Position numbers and translations under genes: made by a program
Source: Dermatophagoides farinae
Taxonomy: Eukaryota; Arthropoda; Arachnida; Sarcoptiformes; Pyroglyphidae
Length of the DNA: 64,000 bases
Assembly (NCBI RefSeq): GCF_024713945.1
Contig: NC_134677.1
Span: forward strand, 3,289,001 to 3,353,000
Direction of reading: 5' to 3'
Shown here: one piece after another, positions 1-13,049 of the stretch
Layout of the letters: each line of letters opens with the position of its first letter
Numbering within the stretch: position 1 is the first letter of the stretch
Notes under the pieces: generated by a model
Database searches by the model: none
Told to the model about the DNA's origin: nothing
The model's input: the letters and a program-made list of their open reading frames with translations, nothing else

Positions 1-568
1 AAATTGTAAGCCGATTATGAGCTAAAGTTTTTTCTTTCATTCTTCTTTTTCATTTCATTTCATTTCATTTTGAGTAAAAAAAAAGAAATAATTTTGCAGG
101 CCTCATACGCCAGTTGGTTGATCCAACCTGTATCCGATTTTCATTTTTACTTCATTCATAGCATTTTTTTTTCATTTCATTTCATTACAAACAACTATGA
201 TGATGCATATATATACAACAGCATAGACTGTGCATACGGACGTGCTCTGTATTCTATTCATTTAATTAACAATTACCACAAGCTACAAATAATCATAATA
301 ATAACACCAACCAAAAAAAAATATTTTAGATCAACATCGACTAAACAGAATATTGCTGAATAGTTTAACAAACAGAAAAAAAAAGTTTATAAGGCCTATT
401 AATTATTTTTTTCCAAACATAAAACACACACACACACAGAAATATACAAACAGAGCGTTGAGAGAAAGAAAAATATTTAGCATATATGAAAAAAAAATGA
501 TGGCCAAGACGATTAAAAATAAAAATAAAACCAAAAATGATTGAATGAATGCTTGAACGAGGTGTTGC

Positions 569-600
<32 letters not shown>

Positions 601-707
601 TATAATTAATATTTGGACTATATATGTACATTAGACAGAAAGAATTCATTGGTAGAAAAAAAAATCATCATCAAACGTAAATATTCAGATATTTGATTCA
701 TTCATGG

Positions 708-749
708 AGTTAGTTAGTTAGTTAGTTGTTGTTGTTGTTGTTGTTGTTG
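708..749. repeat. Compound (AGTT)n-(GTT)n microsatellite
   Basis: About five AGTT units run directly into about eight GTT units. Confidence 0.9.
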
Positions 750-1086
750 CTATTGTCAGGCCAAGGTGCAACATTTATCGGTCGATAGGATCATTAATTT
801 TTTCATGATGAATACACAAATAGAAAAAACCATCTTGCTACTCTTTCTATGGCCATTTTCGGTATGTGGTTTTCTTTTTTGGATGAGAAAATCAAAAAAA
901 AAAGTTGGTAGCTCGATCATACAATTCTCTTCGAAACACAGGTATACTATAGCCCAATATAATAATAAAATTGGCGATGAAATTTTACATTTTTGCTGTT
1001 TTGTTTGTTTGTTCCTGATTATAAACATTATAGACAAAGAAGAAATCTGTTTGATACATGGATAAATGTCAGTTTTTGGCCGACAA

Positions 1087-1105
1087 ACACACACACACAC
1101 ACACA
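1087..1105. repeat. (AC)n microsatellite
   Basis: Nineteen bases of uninterrupted AC repeat. It creates a Cys-Val run in a spurious minus-strand reading frame. Confidence 0.9.
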
Positions 1106-1471
1106 AAGTCGGTAATTGATATATGACTTCAATATACATTTCGAGTGAATGATTCAATGAAAAGTATCGGACATAGTGCATTGAAAAAGTTAAATCACGA
1201 TTAATATACGATTTATATTCGATAAATCGATTCAATTGAATTTCGAATTTTCAAATGAATCAAAGAAAAAAAAATGGAGAAAAAAACCAATGATCCACTT
1301 GTCCATAATGAGCTAATTTAGCATTAATAATGACAATTTATTCACACCTAACTAAACAAGCCATATAGGGGCCAAATCATAGAAAATATAAAAGGACAAA
1401 GAAAATACAAAATCTTGGCGGTTACCTGTATGTGTGTGACCTAGCCTAGTTTTTTTTCTGTTATTTTCAAT

Positions 1472-1490
1472 TGTGTGTGTGTGTGTGTGT
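1472..1490. repeat. (TG)n microsatellite
   Basis: Uninterrupted TG dinucleotide tract. Confidence 0.9.
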
Positions 1491-4400
1491 CTGGCAAACA
1501 AATGTATCGGTTCAAACATGTCGTACAGGCTAGGATCCGATAGATAGATTGAGGAATGAGAAATATTTTTTTGATTTTTGTTGTTCAAATAAATTTACAT
1601 TCGCTGAACTTTTCATTGGTACATCATAGTACCGCTTTCACTATTTTCCCTACCAACAAGTTGCCGCGATCTGGCCACTTTTGGTCGTGGTCATGGTACT
1701 TAATCCCAGGTTGGCCTGCAATCGCTTTGGACCAATCTCAGAAAAAAAAACAGTACAGAAACCTGACCAACAACAAGATCAACTATATTATGATGGAACA
1801 GAACAAGGACCAACTGTGAATGTCAATATATGATGGTTATGTCTTGAAGAATGAAGAGAAAAAAAATTCAATGTGTTCACTGAAGTTGAAATCCCAAATA
1901 AATAGCTACAGTTGGATGATTCACAATAGGATTATCATCATCAAGGCCATTGTTATTGTCGTTATTGGCATATGAAATAAAACTTCTGGCATTCGATCAA
2001 CAAAGGTTCAACAAGAAGTTCGCCTTAGTATTTCGTTTTTTTTCTTCACATTCATCGTTTTGTTTGCGATTTGGAATTCATCCAAATTTAAATGATCATT
2101 GTACGGCGCGGACATGTTATAGACAAAAAAAATAAAAAGAAAAAATGATAGAAGAAATGATCTGCTTAGTGAACACCATTATAATGGCCAGACAAAGTTC
2201 GATTAATTATAACAGGATTAAACGTCGACATTGGCATTGGTCCCAAGACTATCGATAGATCGACATTCAATACATTTATTGTAAGAAAAACCAATGAACC
2301 ATTGATTTTTCTCATATAAACATGGCGACGATTGATTATAGCCCCAAGTGATCATTTACGTTTACCGCTAACAAAAAAAAATGAAAAATCTACCCAAATG
2401 ATGCTACTGAATTATATTTGGGTGAATATTGATCGAATAATAATTTTTTTTTTTTGTTCACATATAATAAGCCAAGCAGAATTATGCGTGTGATCAGCAT
2501 CTATAACATATAATCAAATCGAGAGAGGTTGACCACCACCACCACAGCCACCAAATTCGGTAAACATAATTTGGAATGTGGCTAATGTATTTTTTAATTT
2601 TTAAAAAAAAGCAATCATGGCTTTATCACAAGGCCATCTTTGAACGAATAAATCATAGGTCGTAATAATAAAACAATTAAAATAACCAAGTCATAAATCT
2701 TGGCATCACAGAAAAAAAGTGATGTGTAAAGATCATTCAATTCATATAATTTATTCAAACCGTTGTCGTTGTGTGTGTGTGTGTTTGTAGGTTTATAGTT
2801 TTGATCCAGAGTAATTTTTTATGGCTATCGATGGCTATCATCATTGGAATATTATTATGCTTATAGTTTCAAAATTTTTTGAACAATTCACGCACAATAC
2901 AAATGAAAAGAAAAAAGAATCGGTCATACATTCATGGACAAGAATAATAGCAGTAAGCATGATACAATCATACTAACAACAATAGACAACTTGTTAAATG
3001 TACGTTTAACAAGTGACCACCACCATCAACATCCATAGACAATCTTGGCTAAAATCTTTACAGTGGACAATCATATCAAAGCACAAAATTTTTTCGCTAA
3101 AAAATCGATGCAACCATAACAAGATGGTAATTAAAAAGTTATTCGAACGTTTTTTTTTCGTTGTGCATCTGATTTTTTATTCAGATATGACCAAATGATA
3201 GTGGTCAGATAGTTGACATTGGTAATGCTATTTATCTGATGGACCAACATGACATTGTCACCATCGGTCAGATATAGTTTGACAGGCCGTTGTGTATGAC
3301 ATTTCGACCAAATGTATTCCTATCTATGTTTGTTTGTCTACCTGCTATATGTATGTTTCTCTTGGGATTCGAAGAACCAACAATGGACCGTATGAATCAT
3401 CATCATTGGACCATTTGATTGTAAATCATCATCATCATCATATATGCAGAGAGGTTTTATCTCTCAACATACAGATCGACTATACATGCTGGACTATACC
3501 AATGTAAACATTTTACGCTAAATTAGAACACTAAATTCGATTCAGTTTGAATTTGATAAAAACAAATAAAAATTGTCGGTTTGTTTGGGCACATCTCATG
3601 TGTGTGTGTGTTTGTATACACACTACATTAAACTCGTGTAACAATCACTATGGCCATAACGGATACACAAACCAGAAAAAATAACCATAGAAAACAGAAG
3701 TTAAGGATAAACGATCAAATGGAGCATAAACCACCACCAGTAACAGAATCACTGGTACTGAATTCATATGTAAACAATAAAAAAAACTGTGATGTTGATA
3801 GCAATTCGTGCATCCATTGTGTATTAATCAGTACCCATTATAACGGTCGTCAACACGTGACCGTGAATCCCAAGAATTGGTTTTGTCTCTTCATCATTGA
3901 ATGAGGCTAGATGTAAAATTCTCATGAATCGATTTCGATTAGTCACATACATACACAAAAACAGTCTCATAAATATAAATAGATAAGTAATCGACTAGAA
4001 AAAGTGTCATAAAGATATGCAAATATATAAACATGATGAAACATTATACTGTGGATGGATGAATATTCGAACGATCAAATGAAAATGATATTTGCCATAT
4101 AAATCGGTGTACAATGCTGTTATCTAAACATAATTAATGAGAATGTAATTAATCCTTGATTTTAGTTTAAAACTGTTCCTGTTTTTTGGTGGATGGTCAG
4201 GGACGAACATCTTTGACGACATCAGGATTTGAATTACGAATACAATTCCTATAATGGAATATGAGATGATCATCTGTGACAAAATTAAAAAAAAAATGAA
4301 ATAATGGATAGGTAAGCCGCCAAGCCGGTGCTAAGTGATGACAAGGGATCAAATGCGTCAAACATCAGCGGGCAACTTGTCACCAATGTTGGCTCATCAT

Positions 4401-6795
4401 CGTTTTTTTCAACAGATAAATACATTCCATATCGACATCGGTACATGGATAGTGATGATGACCGGGGAGACAACAGCAAAAGTATAGAAAGCATATGTCA
4501 ATGTCGACCAAATCAACACAATCACATCTCGTTCAACGAAAAAAAAAAAACATTTAACGAGATGTCTCTTATTATCATCATCATCATAGATGATCGACTC
4601 GACTTGTGTGTCCACCTGAATGTGATGTACAAAGCCAGATTTTTTTTTTAGTCGATGTTGATGATGAAAAACCGACCCAACCATTTGGCTAAAAGTCAAA
4701 TAGTTGCTCGTGATAAAAAATTTATTTTGATTAAATGCAATGAATTGAATACTTCATTGGTATAGAAGCAGGTAGTATATACACAAAGATCAGATAATGT
4801 GAATAGTCGACCAAATGACGCCAAAAAAAAGTGACGAACGATAACATTGACATTCAAACTGCATTCGCATGTTCATATACACATACAGGGATCGTCAATG
4901 TGCAAATGGATAAATAACGAAAACAAGCCAAGATCGTAGGAGAGAGAGACATGGACATGGAAAATGGAGAGGAATAAAAAAAAAATCATCATCAACCATG
5001 ATGTGAAGACCATGATCTTATAAGCTTCTGTATATAAAATGTTGATAAGATTACCTTTAATCTTAATTGCATAATTTGATGATTCTTTCCATAATGGATG
5101 ACCATCATCAACATCAACAACGAATAAAGTTTTTCTCTTTACATTGTAAGATATGACACGAGTATCAAGCTAGCTACTGATTTTCAATGACATTAATCAA
5201 TCAATCAAATATTATGATCCATCATTAACGAAAATTCTATGGATTAATTAATGACATATAAATCGAAATTTCAGATATATTAAAGCCTATCTATCTATCT
5301 ACCTACGAAAGATTTGAAAGCAAGGATTAGAATCAAATTTCCGTGATTACATTTAGATTTTCTTTTCTTTTCTTTTTTTGATATTTGACAAATTCATTAT
5401 TTTATTTGATAATTGAACAACGTTGACAACTTGTTGATAATATGACTATGGAATAAAAACAATCATATAGAAATTGATCAATAAAATAATTCATTTGCCT
5501 ATGGGTATTGCATTCTTTCAAGTCCAGCTGTTCTAAATTATTATTAGTTGTTTGATGACGACATTATGGTCCAGTCAAATAAAAACGAAAACACGATGAT
5601 TGCTAAAATTGATGATGGAAATTCAGATGGGTCTGATTAATTTTATGGCCAATTCTATTCTCATCATTTTTTTTGCGCGCGTGTGTATGTGTGTGTGTAT
5701 TCATCATTGGGAAAAAATTTTCGTCGTCGTCGTCATCGTCATCATTACAATCGAATCGAAACGGACTAGAGATCCACCGACAAGCCAAAGCGCAAATAAA
5801 TAAATTTATTTTTTATTTAGTTTTTATCAAGATTTCTTTTTTTTTTTGTCGCTATCACATAGTCTGTCTGTTTACTTGGTTGATTTTGATGATGATTTAA
5901 CGTATTTAATATTCATGGCCTGTAATAATAAAGATGAAGGCTCACCGAAAAAAAGCCAAAATAACAACAACATCTCATAACTTTTACTATATGGTATGTG
6001 TAATGATATTCTTATATCAACTGACCAATGTTGTTTTTTTTATATGTATATTATATGTAGATTTAACAAGCAACAGATTCACAGACACTCTCGACAGACA
6101 GATCTAAAAAATCCCGAAACATAGATGAAGATGGAATATAAAAATTTATTTTTTCCAAAATTCACAACTCAAAACATATTCCAAAGTCATAGTTTTATAG
6201 CCTTTCTTTTTTTTTTACTCTCTTCATACTACACTTTCGATACATCGAAACACACATAGCAATGACATTCGGACTTGTTGGCTAGCTGACTGGCTAAGGG
6301 ATCGTTTTTATTATTATGGAGCATCATCATCAAAAATCACACTCACACGGACATCATCATTTTATGTAAAGGAGAAAAGAAAATGAACGCACATACATAA
6401 ACACGCACTTATAAATGCAATAGGGAAATGGAGAAAACAAAAAAAAAATTTACATAACATGATGCATAACAAGATCCATTCGGACCAATCGTATAATGCC
6501 ACAGTGATCATATATATTGAGAAAGAGACATAAACGGAGAATTCAATTCAAAAGATACGATTTATGGCCCGTTGTGCAATTTACAAAGCAAAAAAAAAAA
6601 ATTTGAAGGGGAAAGAATATCAAACTACTAATTTGTGTGCAATGCATACCATTCATCAATTCAAATTGAAAAATCCAGAGAGATTCAATGGTGGTGCAAA
6701 TGTATTTTCGAGAAAAAAAAAACAGAAAAAAATTTCAAATCCTTGTTTTGTTGAAATTTTCGTTCGTTTTTTAAATTACTGATGATCAGTTTATT

Positions 6796-6822
6796 TGTGT
6801 GTGTGTGTGTGTGTTTGTGTGT
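6796..6822. repeat. (TG)n microsatellite
   Basis: TG tract with one T interruption, one of the longer dinucleotide repeats in the left part of the window. Confidence 0.9.
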
Positions 6823-7697
6823 CATTTACCTGGCCAGTCAATGAATAACAGATGCAATAGTATAAAGCATATTTACTGCTCCATTGAATTCAAAATTACA
6901 TTGGCCATTTTAATTTAATTAATTCACTTTAATTAATTAAAAAAAGTTTCAATCTCTCAATCTGGGTGGGCATTAATAGTTGTAAAATTTGAATTTGATG
7001 TTCCTTTTTTTCATTCTGGATGAAACATACACATAAAAAAAACTAAATAGATTAAATCGATTGAGATCGAAATTTATTATTGACTAGTCTAAAATGTTTT
7101 TTTTCTAATAGATTAATCATAAAACGGAAACAACAACAAAAACAGGATCTTTAGAGTTTTTACCTGGCACAGCACAAATACAATATGGGCTAGTCTCTTG
7201 ATTCAAATTTTCGTTTTTATTGCAATGAACTAATTAATTTCAATTTTGGAACAACCAAAAACACAAACAAAAAATAAAAGTATAGAGAGGGTTTTTTTTG
7301 AAGGTAAACCCCTTGTGTGCATGTTTAAAAACTTAAGAAAATGAATCCTTTAATTATATATGCTCACACAAACAGGCACACATATTTCTTATTTGTCTTT
7401 CATTTGATAAATGAATTATGGAAAAAGTCCTCAAAAGTGTTTTTTTTCAGGCAAGGAATCGAATCATTCAAGTTGAATGCAAAGAATGCAAAAACAAAAA
7501 TAATTGAAAACAGTTAATCAAAAAAAAGAAGAAAAAATTGCACACGAAAAAACGAAGTGATTGGATCGAAACAACGAAAAAAAAGAGAAAAGAAAAAGTT
7601 TTTTTTGTGGAATGTTTGGAAAACAAGTGTAATTAACGCGCTTAATGGTCAACACAGTACTGTTGTTTGATTAGGTTTCCTTCAAGTTTGTTGATCA

Positions 7698-7720
7698 TTG
7701 TTGTTGTTGTTGTTGTTGTT
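7698..7720. repeat. (TTG)n microsatellite
   Basis: Nearly eight TTG units, immediately followed by an ACCTGG motif that recurs in this area. Confidence 0.9.
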
Positions 7721-10217
7721 ACCTGGTTCAAATTACCAATCGTCCCCAAAGTTAATCAATATTATCATCATCATTGTTTTTGAACAATTGTAAATGAATA
7801 TTAGGCCAATCTCCGTGTGGCACACCTTTTACCTGGCTGTTAATGAATCTTTGATGATGATGAAAAAAAAAATATATTTGCTATTCAAACAATTCTAGCA
7901 TGTACGTGTATGGCATTCCATCATCCTAAATGAAAGAATAAAAACAATAGCAGCCGATATTCATTCCATTGGAATCTAATTGAATCGTTGATTCAGAAAA
8001 TTTTGACGATCCTAAACAATAAATGATGACGTAAACGTACAAATGTTTCTGTGTGTGTGAGTGTTTTTTTTGGAATAAGCCGGGCCATTATAAACTTCGA
8101 GTCGTAAAGTAATCAAATTGCTTTATAAAATGAAAAAAAAACACAAACCAGGACATGAGACAACAACAAAAAATCTAGGGCCAGCCATTTGTCCTTGACT
8201 TGGTATAAATAATACATGGATGGATGGAACAAATTACTTTATTGCTCCAATAGCTTTTTGTATTAGTCCGATTGTAAGTGTTGATACAATTCATGGCGTA
8301 CAAAGTGCTTCGATGGCAAGCAATTTCTATCTATGTTGATCATCGAATGAGAAAGAAGATTTAGATAGAATAGCAAATATTTGGACAAATTGTACCACCA
8401 ATAACCAACTACTGAGTCATGCCTGATTACATAGAGCAATCAAGTAGGTTTTTGTTCAATCACCAATTACAAGGACAATGGCCATAAATTTGTACCTTTT
8501 TGTCACATAAATGGCTGTTGATTATTGCCAAAAAAAATTCCGAAATTGAGATTTGAACATTCTGTCAAATGTTAATCGATTTGTTGTTGTCAGACATGTG
8601 TTTGACTGAAAGTTATTCAACAACAAAATGAAAAACTTGATGAAGAAGATTTCAATAGGTTCCATATCAATGAAATTACTTATGGATGGTGTCAGAGTTA
8701 TTACACTTATATTCGTGAGCGTGAATGAATGAACAAACGAATAACAACAACAACAACCAATTGACAGCTCGATTGACAGGCCGTGAATGATTCGAAGCAC
8801 CAAATGGAAAAAAATAAAAAATTTTGCCACAAAGATCAACAGCCATCAAATGATTGTTGAAAACGATGTGTGTATGTAAAAGATGGACCGGACAGATGAT
8901 AATTATATCGATTGGCCCGCCAAGTACTAGTAATTTTCCATTATATATTTTACGCGTTTACATACATATTGGCCAGAAGAAATAAAAACGAATTACCTTT
9001 TTACACAATATTGAAATCTATTCAATAATAGTGATAATAAAAAAAAAATCTAAACATACAAGATATTCGATCAACTGGTTGCCAACTATTACAATGCATA
9101 CAACAATATAATAATTCTAAGGATATTAGATCGCTCATTCACCACAATAGACGGACCTTAATAGATCGTAATGATTTTCGGACAGCCACCATCATATTTA
9201 TATCTATGTGATCATTTGTTAAGCGTAGCATCTTTTGCATTATATAAATATCATGTAATAATTGTATCGAATGTCGAATTTTTTTCTTTTTCTTCTTCTA
9301 TTCAACTTGAACATTTGAGAAAAAAGTCAGAAAAAAAGAAAGAAAAAGATAATGGCCATCTTGCCATTTATAATGGTTCAAACATTACATGCACAAACAC
9401 AGGCTAGGCATAGGCATTCTGTGAATGATTGAGCTCAATCGAGCATTTAGGATATTCTAATCATTTTTTTTCTGGCATTCAGTTATTTTTTTCGATCGAA
9501 AAAAGCAATTCTCAAATAATAAACGACAAGAGAATTTCATGTTCAAATGAACAACCGAATCAAACGGGCAAAAAAATGTGAATTTTTTTTCGGGGGATTA
9601 TAACTGAATGAGCACGTGTTGACGAAATTGAAAAGTTTTTTTTCATCTTTTTCTCACAAACACATACGGCTTTATGATCATAGGGAATGCCGAATTCAAC
9701 TATAGGCACGCCTCGTTTGGCAATTATATTGAAGGAAAAAACTTTTGAATTATACTGCTAAGTCTAGTGAAAATCGACAAAGAATTCCAAGAATATCCAA
9801 CAGAAAAAAACAGTCAATCAGAATGCAGAATGTAATAATAAAGAGGGATCTACATAGAGCAGCAAGCTCGATATATCGAGGAAAATAAATGATTTACATA
9901 GATTGATAATTTACCTGTCCGAATTAATAATAAAAAAAACAATGGGCATTTCAATCAATCATTATTGATTGAATAATATATGCGGGTCAAATATTATGTA
10001 TACAAACATCTCATTATCACCATCATATTGATTGTATAAAGATCAAGCCATTCATTTATTGATGAGCTACTGTTAACTGACAATCAAAACTGATGATGCC
10101 ATATCGAATGGCCATTGAAAATCAAAGATTATAATCTCAAAAGAATTATATAAAAATTATTATTTTAGGTTCGCTCTTAATGGTTGAAATGAAATTCAAT
10201 TTTAGAGCAGATTTTAG

Positions 10218-10240
10218 CAACAACAACAACAACAACAACA
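10218..10240. repeat. (CAA)n microsatellite
   Basis: Nearly eight CAA units in noncoding sequence. Confidence 0.9.
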
Positions 10241-13049
10241 TTATTGAAAATGGAAATTTGCAACAGAATTTCAAAGTTAAATTCTAAATCATTCAACAAA
10301 CAGAACAAAATAACAACAACCTATCAGATAGTTGGACAGATGCAATTTCCCAGGAGAATGTCATAGAATCATCAGATTAGTAAAAAACATATAAAGTATA
10401 TATGAAAAAAAGACGAATTTATGACTGAATTTTTACTGATAGAATGTAACGAATGAAATTTTATTTTTTTGAAAAAATAAAAACCGATTCCAAATTTAAG
10501 GAAAGATTAAAGAAACGAAAACATAATATAACATTTTTCCAATTGAGATTTAAAAGTTTTTGCTTTTTATGTCATTACTTTAGAGAATTACTTAACAATC
10601 TCGATTTTCAATTAGTCTACATCATTTGTGCGAATCGTTTTTTTCTCGAAACAGACAATATCATCATCATCATCATCATTGAATCTGCTCATTATATCAT
10701 TGCAATCATAAAACAATACAATCTGCACAAATTGAATATCAAACCATGGCTATCTAGTCGTTCGACTTGAATTGTTGAATTTGCAGACAAAAATGTTAGG
10801 ACCTATGATGGATCAAAATTGGAAAATAGTTTAATCCAAAAAAAAAAAAAAAAATGCACAACACAGTCAAAAAAGAAGCAAGCTTGAATGGCACTTGCTC
10901 TTTAACAATTCAATTAGTGAAACTCATTTTTGAATATTAGAAAAAAATGCTATAGTTATACAATGACAATGATAATGTATAGGCCAGAGATTAATCGACC
11001 CAAACAAAATAAAACAAAAAAAAGACGGCACTCGGATCAGATAGAGATGAATGACAGAATAAATGAATGCATGCATTACTATCAAGTGTGATTAGTCGAA
11101 ATGTTGGCCTTCAAGTTGCATTCGAGTTTCACATTTCAACTCAGTTTCAACGTCATCGTCATCGCCATCGTCGGTCGTTTTTATTGCTCTTGATTAGTGT
11201 TTTCAATTAATTCGAACCATCACTTGGAAATGAATATCCAACAAATGATGCTATAGCTGGTTGTATGGTTTACACAAGCTGCAGTAACGAATTGAAAATT
11301 TATTCTCGACAGTGGATATTCAATGAGGACGAAGAATGTTTAATTGGAAAATGCAAAAACTCATATAGACAGACATTTGACTGAAAAAGGAGTCGAAATT
11401 TGCCATCTTAATTACCGAAAACACTAGGATGTTGATGGTTTCAATTGAGCATCCTATCAACCATACATAACCAATGGACATAAAGGTAGATTGAATTCCA
11501 TGCAAGTGGAATTAGGACGATTCCATTCTATGCATACCATATATATGCATTCAGGATAAAAAGTTCGTGACCTGATGAAACCTGAAGTTAACATTAAGTT
11601 TAACGACGTGCTACTTTGACAACGATGACAGAGAAATGAATTCTGCTTGTTCTTTTTAGTCAATAATTTGTATGAATTTGAAATTGAATGATATTCTAAC
11701 CAAAGATCATAATCATCACTACATAATAAGAGCATGGCCATCATTATGTCATTATGTAACAAAATGTCATATCAGAAAAAATAACCAGAAAAAAAACCAT
11801 ACGGTATATATGGTGAAAGCTTTTCGACAAAAATCTCAGTTGAACGGCATAAATCATCAGAGAATCATGGAACCGTTAGGTTTCTCGTTTTCATTTTATT
11901 TCGAAATGGGCATGAATTATGAAGTGATTATTACCAGTGAATATCAGAGTACATCTGCAAAGAAAAAAAAAATGGTACAGGCATAAGTGCACGTGCTTTT
12001 TCATTTATATTACCAGTTTGTTTCGTTTCGCTTTTCATTTTGCTTGATATTCGTCGGATTTAGCTAATGGATTTATTACCCATTTTGGTTGGCTGAAAAA
12101 ATACAGAAAAAAAAGTAAACGAAATGGTTACAAAAACTAAGTTCAAATAAGTTAGGCAATCCAATATATTTCCATATAGACCCAAAGTAATCAATAAAAT
12201 ATGATGTCCTAAGCCCTAAGCTTCTCAATTCTAATGAATGAATGAGCTCAAACAACTTGTAGTAACAATCAGGGGACAAGGAGAGAGAGATTGTTACTTA
12301 TGGAACAAGGCCATATATAAAGACCAAAAAAATGCTTAACATTGCATAAATGTGAATATACAATTGCAAAACAAATGATTAAATGAATTGTATTCAAAAA
12401 AAAATCGATACATCCAATTCGGGTATTCTATTCTCATATCATTTCGTTGATTAGATTGGATAAGATAAGATTCAATTGTGCATATTGCCGATTGCATTTT
12501 CGCTAATCAATCAGAACCATCAAAACCTACAACGTATGTATTTCGATCATTTTGAATAATACACATTGTTATTAACATGACTTACAGATTTTTTTTTTGT
12601 ACGAACAATGCAAATCAATAAACACAACAATCTGTCGGTTGGCGAGGGAGGTGAATGAACAAACAAATGAAATCACAAATTCATGTTGACATTGTCGTTG
12701 TGTCTCATTTGACCCAATAACTGACCAATTGATTGTCCAATTTAATGACCGTATAAACAATAATTCTTATTCCAGTTTTCATCATGTCCATTTTAGATCC
12801 ATTAATTATTGCCCATTATTTCCTTTCAACAATCCCAATAATGACTAAACTGAATAATAAAAGCTGAATATAAATAATCTAATTTGGCGAAAGTAGCGTC
12901 ACCTAGTAATTGTTAAATCAATGAATATGAGAACTAATAATTTTTTAAATTTTAATCTCATCAATCATATATATTTAAAAAATGATTATTATAAGTGAGA
13001 ATGATGATTTGAAAATAAAAACAGAAAATTGATGCAAATAAATTTTCAT

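Larger units (their letters stand above)
1..13049. other. Gene-poor intergenic DNA with microsatellites
   Basis: I find no convincing complete gene in these 13 kb on either strand. Open frames here are short, and many run through simple repeats, giving Cys-Val, Met/Ile or Asn/His runs. The sequence is AT-rich with frequent A and T runs of 7-16 nt, and CA/TG, CAT/ATG and GTT/CAA microsatellites. Three short stretches with fewer homopolymers (about 1.63-2.1 kb, 7.16-7.23 kb and 11.2-12.0 kb) could be exons or decayed coding sequence and are treated as findings. The right edge adjoins the 3' end of the minus-strand DUF389 gene. Confidence 0.6.

Noticed and set aside
756-1235. A 159-codon minus-strand open frame, the longest in the left 13 kb.
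   Set aside because: It runs through a CA repeat (CVCVCVC) and poly-A-derived Phe/Lys runs, with no domain or splice support; chance frame in AT-rich DNA.
2250-2257. TATCGATA, the DRE core-promoter motif of insects.
   Set aside because: Single 8-mer with no adjacent gene start; expected by chance in AT-rich DNA.
6826-6871. Minus-strand reading KYALYYCICYSLTGQ before a CCAG|GTAA site, superficially like an EGF tail.
   Set aside because: The candidate acceptor has no pyrimidine tract, the phase differs from the 7164-7229 candidate, and Tyr/Cys codons are frequent by chance here.
8200-8275. Plus-strand open stretch ending at a GTAAGT donor-like site.
   Set aside because: No acceptor or second exon, and no recognisable protein; donor-like hexamers occur by chance.
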